DNA of 16,430 nt from assembly GCA_025455945.1 (NCBI GenBank), contig JALOLN010000033.1, forward strand, positions 1 to 16,430, given 5' to 3'. The notes under the pieces were generated by a model, which was not told where the DNA came from, did no database searches, and was given only the letters and a program-made list of their open reading frames with translations. The position numbers and the translations under genes were made by a program. This DNA is from Actinomycetes bacterium. Its GTDB lineage: Bacteria; Actinomycetota; Actinomycetes; Prado026. This document shows, piece by piece, positions 7,058-12,810 of the stretch (its first letter is position 1; every line of letters begins with the position of its first letter).

Positions 7058-7083
7058 GCCACCGGGAGCCCCTACCCGGTGGC
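7058..7083. terminator. Bidirectional hairpin between convergent genes
   Basis: GCCACCGGG (7058-7066) and CCCGGTGGC (7075-7083) form a perfect 9-bp GC-rich stem with an 8-base loop. It lies 8 bases after the small ORF's stop. Its loop and right arm include the end of the RCC1 gene: the RCC1 stop codon (7072-7074) sits in the loop. No T-tract follows on either strand. Confidence 0.6.
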
Positions 7084-8214
7084 GACCACCGCTGAGTAGC
7101 CGCGGCCGCCCGCGGCCATCACGACCCCCGTCAGGCCCGCGATCCGCACCGGCGTTCGCCGGTTCGTCCGCGTGCCGTCGCCGAGCTGGCCGAAGTCGTT
7201 GAAGCCCCAGGCCCACAGCTCGCCGGTCCGCGTCACGGCCAGCAGGTGGTCCCGCCCGGAGTCGAGCACGGCCACCGCCGGGAGGGTGCCGACCGTGCCC
7301 GGACGCAGCCGGTCGGCGGTGGAGCCGGAGCCCAGCTGGCCGCGGCCCCCCTCGCCCCAGGTCCGCACGCTGCCGTCGCCCAGCACGACCGCGCTGGTGT
7401 CGGCGCTAGCGGCCACGGCCACGGCACCGGTGATGCCGCTGACCTGCTGGGGCAGGCGCCGGGTGGTCCGCGTGCCGTCGCCGAGCTGGCCCGACTTGTT
7501 CAGCCCCCAGGTCCACACCGTGCCGTCCGAGCGCAGGGCGATGCCGTGGTTGCGCCCGGCGGCCACCATGGTGACCTGGCCCAGGCCGACCACGGTGACC
7601 GGAGTCGTCCGGCGGATCGTCGTGCCGTCCCCGAGCTCGCCGTTGACGTTGTTGCCCCACGCCCGGACCGAGCCGTCCATCAGCACCGCATACGTCATGT
7701 CACGGCCGCCGTCGAGCTGGCGCACGTCGGCCAGGCCGGACACCCGCACCGGGGTCTTCCGCTTCGTCAGCGTGCCGTCACCGAGCTGGCCGAGGGAGTT
7801 CGCGCCCCAGGCCCGGACCGTCCGGTCGCTCATGAGCGCCAGGGAGTGGTAGTGCCCGGCGCCGACGGCCAGGACGTTGGCCAGGGTGGTGAGCCGCACG
7901 GGGGTCAGCTGGTCGACGCTGCTGCCGTTGCCAACGGCACCCTTGGCGTTGTCTCCCCAGGCCCAGACCTGGCCGGAGCCGTCCCTGGCCACGACGTGCT
8001 CGCGCCCGCCGGCCACTTCGACCACGTCGGCCAGGCTGACCTGGGCGTAGGACGTGCGCACCGCCAGGGAGCCGGTGCCCAGCTGTCCCTGCGCCCCGTC
8101 GCCCACCGTCCACACGGTGCCACCGCCCGCAGCGAGTGCCGGCGTGGGCGCGGCGACCACGAGCGCCACGACGGTCGCCGCCGCGGACAGTGCTGACCAT
8201 CGCCTGCGTCCCAT
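7072..8214 (-). CDS. Secreted seven-bladed RCC1-repeat protein
   Basis: From the ATG at 8214, which has a purine-rich GGGAGAGGGG ribosome binding site a few bases upstream, the product is 380 residues. A Sec signal peptide (MGRRRW... with a hydrophobic core and ALA-A near residue 29) is followed by seven RCC1 repeats covering almost the whole mature protein. The WxWGxNxxGQLGDG core recurs with Trp at 86, 136, 186, 236, 286 and 336, an exact 50-residue pitch; the first blade is divergent (VWTVGDGAQGQLGTG). Seven blades make a complete beta-propeller, so the protein is probably a freestanding extracellular binding or scaffold domain. The nucleotide-exchange role of eukaryotic RCC1 should not be assumed. 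No anchor or catalytic domain is visible. A longer in-frame start at 8247 is less likely. Confidence 0.92.
   Translation of the reverse strand: MGRRRWSALSAAATVVALVVAAPTPALAAGGGTVWTVGDGAQGQLGTGSLAVRTSYAQVSLADVVEVAGGREHVVARDGSGQVWAWGDNAKGAVGNGSSVDQLTPVRLTTLANVLAVGAGHYHSLALMSDRTVRAWGANSLGQLGDGTLTKRKTPVRVSGLADVRQLDGGRDMTYAVLMDGSVRAWGNNVNGELGDGTTIRRTTPVTVVGLGQVTMVAAGRNHGIALRSDGTVWTWGLNKSGQLGDGTRTTRRLPQQVSGITGAVAVAASADTSAVVLGDGSVRTWGEGGRGQLGSGSTADRLRPGTVGTLPAVAVLDSGRDHLLAVTRTGELWAWGFNDFGQLGDGTRTNRRTPVRIAGLTGVVMAAGGRGYSAVVATG
7166..7491 (-). repeat. Near-identical DNA in RCC1 blades
   Basis: A 26-base string is identical at 7166-7191 and 7466-7491, exactly 300 bp (two 50-codon blades) apart. It encodes the GQLGDGTRT region of blades 5 and 7. 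Related but less similar copies occur near 7620 and 7770. This points to internal duplication or gene conversion between blades. Confidence 0.8.
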
Positions 8215-8264
8215 GGCCGCCCCTCTCCCTCGGGGGGAGTCTGGCACCGGGAAGCTCGCGTGAC

Positions 8265-8282
8265 GACCCCCGGACGGGGGTC
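8265..8282 (-). terminator. Hairpin downstream of erpA
   Basis: GACCCCCG (8265-8272) and CGGGGGTC (8275-8282) are perfect inverted repeats; with a 4-base loop they give a 7-bp stem. They lie 46 bases after the erpA stop and 50 bases before the RCC1 start, so they likely end the erpA transcript and separate it from the RCC1 gene. Confidence 0.5.
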
Positions 8283-8328
8283 CGGCCTCAGCCGTTCGGC
8301 CGATGCGCGACGGCGGCGCGCGGTGGGC

Positions 8329-8679
8329 TCAGTGGAACGAGTCGCCGCAGGCGCACGAGCCGGTCGCGTTGGGGTTGTCGATGGTGAACCCCTGCTTCTC
8401 GATGGTGTCCACGAAGTCGATCGTGGCGCCGCCGAGGTAGGGCGCGCTCATCCGGTCGACCACGACGTGGACGCCGTCGAAGTCCTTGACGACGTCCCCG
8501 TCGAGCGAGCGCTCGTCGAAGAACAGCTGGTAGCGCAGGCCCGAGCAGCCGCCGGGCTGCACCGCGACCCGCAGGGCCAGGTCGTCGCGACCCTCCTGGT
8601 CGAGCAGCGCCTTCACCTTCGAGGCTGCAGTGTCGGTGAGGATGATCCCGCCGGTGGCGGTCTCGTCCTGGATCGTCAT
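8329..8679 (-). CDS. erpA: Iron-sulfur cluster insertion protein, A-type carrier
   Basis: Cytosolic carrier that delivers Fe-S clusters to apo-enzymes. The 116-residue product has the HesB/IscA/ErpA fold signature with the three cluster-binding cysteines: Cys45 in QPGGCSGLRYQL, and Cys109 and Cys111 in SCACGDSF at the C-terminus. The length is typical. The start is the ATG at 8679, with GGAG 8 bases upstream; the longer in-frame start at 8721 would add 14 residues not found in the family. Nearby nadA encodes a [4Fe-4S] enzyme, a plausible client. Within the family ErpA and IscA cannot be separated by sequence alone; the actinobacterial protein is conventionally called ErpA. Confidence 0.95.
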   Translation of the reverse strand: MTIQDETATGGIILTDTAASKVKALLDQEGRDDLALRVAVQPGGCSGLRYQLFFDERSLDGDVVKDFDGVHVVVDRMSAPYLGGATIDFVDTIEKQGFTIDNPNATGSCACGDSFH

Positions 8680-8777
8680 GGGCGGCACTCCAAGCGGACG
8701 GGGTAGGGACACACGCTCCAACGCCGGACGCGGCGCGGCTCTTCCATGGTGGCACAGGCTGGCCGGACCCTCACCCC

Positions 8778-8793
8778 GGCGCCGCCGGGCGCC
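8778..8793 (-). terminator. Hairpin at the end of the glycerate kinase gene
   Basis: GGCGCC (8778-8783) and GGCGCC (8788-8793) pair across a 4-base loop immediately after the glycerate kinase stop codon. The stem is short but all G-C. It could end the kinase transcript before erpA, which starts 98 bases further on. Confidence 0.4.
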
Positions 8794-9819
8794 TCAGAGG
8801 ATCCAGGTGCGGGCCACCCGGGCCGCGAGGTCGGCGAGCCGGTTGGCCGGTTCGGCCAGCGCCGCGGCCAGCGACCCGGCGACCTCCTCGACGGCGTAGG
8901 CCGCGTCGACACCGGCGGCGGCGAACTCCCGGCGGCCCACGAGGACCCGGCCGGCCAGGACGACGCAGGGCCGTGCGGTGCGCTGGGCCACCCAGGCCAC
9001 GCCCCGGGGGACCTTGCCGCGCAGCGAGGAGCCGTCGAAGCACCCCTCCCCGGTCACCAGCAGGTCCGCCGCCGTGGCCCGTTCAGCCAGCCGGACCGCG
9101 GTCAGGACCGTCTCCACGCCGGACGCCCGCTGCCCGCCGAGCAGCAGCAGCCCGTAGCCGAGGCCGCCCCCCGCGCCGGCCCCCGGTGACACCGGCGCCC
9201 CGCCCGACCGGTCCGCCCAGTCCCGGAGCCGCTCCTCCAGCCGGGCGACCTGCTCCGGGCCGGCACCCTTCTGCGGACCGAAGACCGCCGCTGCCCCCGC
9301 AGGACCGAGCAGCGGGTTGTCGACGTCCGTGGCGACGACCAGCTCGACGTCGGCGGGCCAGGCCTGCGTGCCACCCAGCGCCTCGACCATGCCGCGGCCG
9401 CCGTCCGTGGACGCCGTCCCGCCCACGCCGACGACGACCCGGCGCGCCCCGGCGCCCAGCGCGGCGCGCAGCAGGTCGGCCACCCCCGCCGTCCCGGCGT
9501 CCATGGGGCGGCGGACCCCGCCGGGCAGCCGGTCCAGCCCGCAGGCGTGCGACGCCTCCACGTAGGCGGTGGCGTCGTCGGTGACGAGGACGGCAGCCGG
9601 CACGGGGTCACCGAGCGGCCCGCGGGCGGGGACGGCGACCAGCCGGCCGCCCAGCGACGCGTGGAGCACGTCGACGAACCCCGGCCCGCCGTCGGACAGG
9701 GGCACCAGCTCCAGGCTCGTCCGCGGCGCCGTCCGAAGCCAGCCGTCGGCGATCGCCCGGGCCGCCTCCGGGGCGCTCATCGTCCCGGCGAACTTGTCCG
9801 GGCAGACGAGGACTCGCAC
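8794..9819 (-). CDS. Glycerate kinase (GlxK/GarK family)
   Basis: Cytosolic kinase that phosphorylates D-glycerate, normally to 2-phosphoglycerate in this family, feeding glyoxylate or serine-derived carbon into glycolysis. The 341-residue product follows the family pattern: CPDKFAGTMSAPEAARAIADGW at the N-terminus, PLSDGGPGF (40-48), GVGGTASTDGG (131-141), ATDVDNPLLGPAGAA (163-177), FGPQKGA, PGAGAGGGLG (212-221) and LLVTGEGCFDG...GKVPRGVA (253-274). Two sites differ from the usual forms as I remember them: DGGEGT is DGGPGF and TGEGRxD is TGEGCFD. It starts with GTG at 9819, 7 bases after a -10-like TAGAGT, so the message is probably leaderless. It sits between erpA and nadA with no obvious metabolic link. 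Confidence 0.9.
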   Translation of the reverse strand: MRVLVCPDKFAGTMSAPEAARAIADGWLRTAPRTSLELVPLSDGGPGFVDVLHASLGGRLVAVPARGPLGDPVPAAVLVTDDATAYVEASHACGLDRLPGGVRRPMDAGTAGVADLLRAALGAGARRVVVGVGGTASTDGGRGMVEALGGTQAWPADVELVVATDVDNPLLGPAGAAAVFGPQKGAGPEQVARLEERLRDWADRSGGAPVSPGAGAGGGLGYGLLLLGGQRASGVETVLTAVRLAERATAADLLVTGEGCFDGSSLRGKVPRGVAWVAQRTARPCVVLAGRVLVGRREFAAAGVDAAYAVEEVAGSLAAALAEPANRLADLAARVARTWIL

Positions 9820-9826
9820 CCCCCGG

Positions 9827-9854
9827 ACTCTACGGTCGCCCCGCCTACGGTCCA
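9827..9854 (-). promoter_or_regulatory. Promoter of the glycerate kinase gene (leaderless)
   Basis: On the minus strand TAGAGT (9832-9827) fits TANNNT and is followed by 7 bases and the GTG start, the spacing expected when transcription begins at the start codon. A weak -35, TGGACC (9854-9849), lies 16 bases upstream. The context GACCGTAGAGT resembles the nadA promoter. Confidence 0.5.
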
Positions 9855-9909
9855 GTACGGAACGCTCTCAGCCGTCCGGGGCTCGAAAACGTTCGCTACG
9901 GGACCGTAG
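9830..9909. repeat. Three copies of GACCGTAG in the glycerate kinase/nadA divergent region
   Basis: The octamer CTACGGTC occurs at 9830-9837 and 9845-9852, and as its complement GACCGTAG at 9902-9909. The outer two overlap the -10 boxes of the two divergent genes. The right copy is half of an inverted repeat CTACGG-GA-CCGTAG (9896-9909). This arrangement would suit a shared operator, or an extended -10 motif. Confidence 0.55.
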
Positions 9910-9912
9910 GCT
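9883..9912 (+). promoter_or_regulatory. Promoter of nadA (leaderless)
   Basis: TAGGCT (9907-9912) fits the TANNNT -10 pattern and lies 6 bases before the nadA GTG, so transcription likely begins at or next to the start codon. A weak -35 TCGAAA (9883-9888) is 18 bases upstream. No Shine-Dalgarno is present. Confidence 0.5.
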
Positions 9913-9918
9913 GCAGCC

Positions 9919-11103
9919 GTGGACGTGGACACCAGCCCCAGCCCCAGCCCGCTCGCGCTGCTGCTGCTGGGCCGGGGCGCCGACCCCGACAGCGAACGCG
10001 GCGTCGAGTGCCCCGGCGACCTGCCGCCGGCCTCCGACCCCGACCTGGTCGCGCGGGCCCGCGCCGCCAAGGCGGCCCTCGGCGAGCGCGTGTTCGTCCT
10101 CGGGCACCACTACCAACGCGACGAGGTCATCCAGTTCGCCGACGTCACCGGGGACTCCTTCAAGCTGGCGCAGAACGCCGCCGCCCACCCGGAGGCGCCC
10201 TACGTCGTGTTCTGCGGCGTGCACTTCATGGCCGAGTCCGCGGACATCCTCACCGGCGACCATCAGCAGGTCGTGCTCCCCGACCTGGCGGCGGGCTGCT
10301 CGATGGCCGACATGGCCGCCATCTCCCAGGTCGAGGACGCCTGGGACGTCCTGGCCGACGCCGGGGTCGCGGCGACGACCGTCCCGGTCACGTACATGAA
10401 CTCCACGGCGGCGATCAAGGCGTTCACCGGTCGCCACGGCGGCACCGTGTGCACGTCGTCCAACGCCCAGCGAGCCCTGACCTGGGCCTTCGAGCAGGGC
10501 GAGAAGGTGCTCTTCCTCCCCGACCAGCACCTCGGCCGGAACACCGCCGTGCTGCAGCTCGGGCTGTCCCTGGACGACTGCGTCGTGTACGACCCGCACC
10601 GGCCCGGTGGGGGGCTCACGCCGCAGCAGCTGCAGGACGCTCGGGTGATCCTGTGGCGGGGCCACTGCTCGGTGCACGGTCGGTTCAGCGCGGAGACCGT
10701 CCGCGAGGCGCGCGAGCGCATCCCCGGCGTCCGCATCCTCGTGCACCCCGAGTGCCGGCACGAGGTCGTCACCCAGGCCGACGAGGTGGGGTCGACGGAG
10801 TACATCATCCGCGCCGTCGAGGCTGCGCCCCCCGGGACGGCCTGGGCGATCGGCACCGAGCTCAACCTCGTGCAGCGGCTGGCGAAGCAGCACCCTGAGC
10901 AGACGATCGTCTTCCTCGACAAGACCGTGTGCTTCTGCTCCACGATGAACCGGATCGACCTGCCGCACCTGGTCTGGGCGCTGGAGAACCTCGTCGAGGG
11001 CCGGGTCGTCAACCGGATCCAGGTCGACCCGGATGTCGCGCACTGGGCCCGCGTCGCCCTGGACCGGATGCTCGCCCTGCCCGAGCTCGGCGACGTCGAC
11101 TGA
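9919..11103 (+). CDS. nadA: Quinolinate synthase
   Basis: Condenses iminoaspartate with dihydroxyacetone phosphate to quinolinate in de novo NAD synthesis, using a [4Fe-4S] cluster. The 394-residue product has the family landmarks: VLGHHYQRDEVIQFADVTGDS (60-80), VVFCGVHFMAESADIL (97-111), GCSMADMA, VTYMNSTAAIKA (157-168), CTSSNA, LPDQHLGRNTA, WRGHCSVHGRF (246-256), VHPEC, and a C-terminal CFCSTMNRIDL. Cluster ligands by family position are Cys99, Cys250 and one of Cys338/Cys340. The GTG at 9919 follows a -10-like TAGGCT by 6 bases. The first 30 residues are a poorly conserved extension. nadB and nadC are not in the window. It converges on pspAA with only 8 bases between stop codons. Confidence 0.97.
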   Translation: MDVDTSPSPSPLALLLLGRGADPDSERGVECPGDLPPASDPDLVARARAAKAALGERVFVLGHHYQRDEVIQFADVTGDSFKLAQNAAAHPEAPYVVFCGVHFMAESADILTGDHQQVVLPDLAAGCSMADMAAISQVEDAWDVLADAGVAATTVPVTYMNSTAAIKAFTGRHGGTVCTSSNAQRALTWAFEQGEKVLFLPDQHLGRNTAVLQLGLSLDDCVVYDPHRPGGGLTPQQLQDARVILWRGHCSVHGRFSAETVREARERIPGVRILVHPECRHEVVTQADEVGSTEYIIRAVEAAPPGTAWAIGTELNLVQRLAKQHPEQTIVFLDKTVCFCSTMNRIDLPHLVWALENLVEGRVVNRIQVDPDVAHWARVALDRMLALPELGDVD

Positions 11104-11111
11104 TTCCCGGG

Positions 11112-11390
11112 TCAGCCGGGGAGCAGGCCGTCGGGGCCGACGAGCTCCAGGACCTCGGCGAGCGTCGCACCGTCCTCGGGCAGGACGACGTCGGAGGTGT
11201 CCAGCGCCGAGTCCGGGAGCCGCTCCCCCACGGCACGGACCTCGGCGAGCAGGCCGCGCAGCGCCGCGGCGAACCCGCGCTCGTCGCCGGCCTGAACCGC
11301 CCTCGTCACGTCGTCGTCGTGGACGTTGAGCGCCCGGGCGTGCACGTCGGGCACCTCGTACTGGCCGTCGCCCATGATGCGGACGATCAC
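11112..11390 (-). CDS. pspAA: PspA-associated protein PspAA
   Basis: A 92-residue soluble protein that begins MIVRIMGDGQYEV and ends in a Leu- and Gly-rich tail (ELVGPDGLLPG). Size, N-terminal beta-strand pattern and position directly after pspA match the PspAA family described as a PspA partner in actinobacteria and other lineages. The GTG start at 11390 overlaps the pspA stop as GTGA, so the two are translationally coupled. The central part (AVQAGDERGFAAALRGLLAEVRAVG) is predicted helical. Its molecular role is not settled; modulation of PspA assembly on membranes is inferred from the partnership. Only 8 bases separate it from convergent nadA, with no room for a separate terminator. Confidence 0.88.
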   Translation of the reverse strand: MIVRIMGDGQYEVPDVHARALNVHDDDVTRAVQAGDERGFAAALRGLLAEVRAVGERLPDSALDTSDVVLPEDGATLAEVLELVGPDGLLPG

Positions 11391-12124
11391 TGGGCACCTC
11401 CCGGGAGCTGCGGCGGCGGCTGACCGCCGGTGATCTCGCCCTTGAGCCGGGTCAGGTCGGACTCGACCTGGCTGCTGCTGGCCAGCCGCTCGAGCTCGAC
11501 CGTGATGTCGTCGCGGGCCACCCCGCTCACGTCGGTCAGCGCACCGCTGGCCACCAGCTCGTCCAGTGCGCCGGCCCGTGCCTGCAGGGCTGCGGTCTTG
11601 TCCTCGGCCCGCTGCACGGCGCGGCCGACGTCGCTGAACTCCTCCGACACCCCGGCGAAGGCCTCGTTGATCTTCGTCTGCGCCTCGGCGGCGGTGTACG
11701 TGGCCTTGATGGTCTCCTTGCGGGTGCGGAACGCCTCGACCTTGGCCTGCAGCCGCTGCTGGGCGAGGACCAGCTTCTCCTCCTCCGCCTGCAGCTGGGC
11801 CAGCTGCTCCCCGATCGCCTCCATCTGCTGCTGCAGCCCGGAGCGTCGGGACAGCGCCTCTCGGGCGAGGTCCTCACGGCCGGCGGCGAGCGCGGCGCGG
11901 GCCTGGTTCTCCAGCTTGTCCGACTGGCCGGTGAGGTGCTGCAGCTGCAGCTCGAGGCGCTTGCGCGAGCTCGCGACGTCCACCACTCCGCGGCGGACCT
12001 CCTGCAGCAGCTCCAGCTGCCGCTGGTAGCTGTAGTCGAGGGTCTGGCGGGGGTCCTCGGCCTTGTCCAGCGCCGTGTTGGCCTTCGCCCTGAAGATGTC
12101 CGTGAGCCGCTTGAAGAACCCCAT
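11387..12124 (-). CDS. pspA: PspA/IM30 family phage-shock protein
   Basis: Peripheral membrane protein of the ESCRT-III/Vipp1 superfamily that binds stressed membranes and helps preserve the proton gradient. The 245-residue product has an amphipathic N-terminal helix (MGFFKRLTDIFRAK), the conserved ALDKAEDPRQTLDYSY stretch, and long heptad-rich coiled coils through about residue 225, ending in a flexible Pro/Gly tail (QPPPQLPGGAQ). The ATG at 12124 is chosen because it begins the family consensus; the open frame continues upstream but only through noncoding and DUF3043 antisense sequence. There is no Shine-Dalgarno. Instead TACGCT lies 7 bases before the ATG, suggesting a leaderless transcript. 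It is coupled to pspAA and divergent from the DUF3043 gene. Confidence 0.95.
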   Translation of the reverse strand: MGFFKRLTDIFRAKANTALDKAEDPRQTLDYSYQRQLELLQEVRRGVVDVASSRKRLELQLQHLTGQSDKLENQARAALAAGREDLAREALSRRSGLQQQMEAIGEQLAQLQAEEEKLVLAQQRLQAKVEAFRTRKETIKATYTAAEAQTKINEAFAGVSEEFSDVGRAVQRAEDKTAALQARAGALDELVASGALTDVSGVARDDITVELERLASSSQVESDLTRLKGEITGGQPPPQLPGGAQ

Positions 12125-12131
12125 GGTGAGC

Positions 12132-12137
12132 AGCGTA
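12132..12137 (-). promoter_or_regulatory. -10 box of pspA (leaderless)
   Basis: TACGCT on the minus strand is followed by 7 bases and the pspA ATG. No convincing housekeeping -35 is seen, and I found no SigE-type GGAAC/GTT pair at correct spacing, so the sigma factor is open. Confidence 0.4.
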
Positions 12138-12181
12138 GGCGGCACGGGTCCCCACGAGCGACCCAACTGCCCCGCGGCGGC

Positions 12182-12187
12182 TACCCT
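12182..12187 (+). promoter_or_regulatory. -10 box of the DUF3043 gene (leaderless)
   Basis: TACCCT is followed by 6 bases and the GTG start at 12194. The -35 is weak (GCGACC at 12158-12163, 18 bases upstream). The two -10 boxes of this divergent pair are 44 bases apart, so the polymerases would compete for the 69-bp gap. Confidence 0.4.
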
Positions 12188-12193
12188 TCCCCC

Positions 12194-12769
12194 GTGTTCC
12201 GCCGCCGTTCCGCCCCGCCTGAGGCCACCGACGCCACCCAACAGACCGACCCCCAGTCCGGCAAGGGGCGGCCCACGCCGTCGCGCCGCGAGGCCGAGGA
12301 GGCCCGCAAGGCCCGGCTGAAGCCCACGGTGGACAAGCGGACGGCGGCGAAGCAGGACCGCCAGCGGGTGCGCACGGAGCGCGAGCGGGCCCGCCAGGCC
12401 ATGCTCAACGGTGACCCGCGCTACCTGCCGGTCCGCGACCAGGGCCCGGTGCGCAAGTTCGCCCGCGACTACGTCGACTCCCGCCGCTCGCTCGGCGAGA
12501 TCATGCTCCCCGTCGTGCTGCTCTTCCTCGTCCTCAGCTTCATCCCGAACGTCACGGTCCGCGGCTACGGGATCCTCGGCTTCTACGTCTACATGCTGGT
12601 CCTGGTCGTCGACACCGGCCTGCTGGCCTGGCGGGTCAAGCGCAAGGCCGCGGAGCGGTACCCGGACGAGACCGTCAAGGGCGCCGGGATGTATGCGGCG
12701 ATGCGGTCCCTGCAGCTGCGCCGCCTGCGGCTGCCCAAGCCCGAGGTGAAGCCCGGCGCGCGGGTCTGA
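12194..12769 (+). CDS. DUF3043 family membrane protein
   Basis: A 191-residue actinobacterial protein of unknown function. Residues 1-75 are highly charged and probably cytosolic, with Arg/Glu/Lys-rich helices (SRREAEEARKARLKPTVDKR). These lead into GDPRYLPVRDQGPVRKFARDYVDSRRSLGE, the most conserved stretch of the family. Two membrane segments follow (about 103-118 and 124-145), then a basic cytosolic tail (KRKAAERYPDE...LRRLRLPKPEVKPG). The GTG at 12194 is preferred because a TANNNT box sits 6 bases upstream and because it gives the typical family N-terminus MFRRRS. It is the usual neighbour of pspA in actinobacteria, which hints at a membrane-related role; that is inference. It converges on the M24-like gene with a 26-base gap. 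Confidence 0.9.
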   Translation: MFRRRSAPPEATDATQQTDPQSGKGRPTPSRREAEEARKARLKPTVDKRTAAKQDRQRVRTERERARQAMLNGDPRYLPVRDQGPVRKFARDYVDSRRSLGEIMLPVVLLFLVLSFIPNVTVRGYGILGFYVYMLVLVVDTGLLAWRVKRKAAERYPDETVKGAGMYAAMRSLQLRRLRLPKPEVKPGARV

Positions 12770-12790
12770 CGGCGGGGACTCGCCGACGCC

Positions 12791-12810
12791 ATGACCTACG
12801 CCAGGGTCAT
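12791..12810. terminator. Weak hairpin between convergent DUF3043 and M24-like genes
   Basis: ATGACC (12791-12796) and GGTCAT (12805-12810) can pair across an 8-base loop that includes the rest of the M24-like stop codon (12796-12798). The stem is short and the T-tract is missing, so a terminator role is only suggested by position. Confidence 0.25.

Noticed and set aside
9868..11397. Minus-strand open frame opposite nadA
   Set aside because: nadA is unmistakable on the plus strand; this frame is a compositional shadow.
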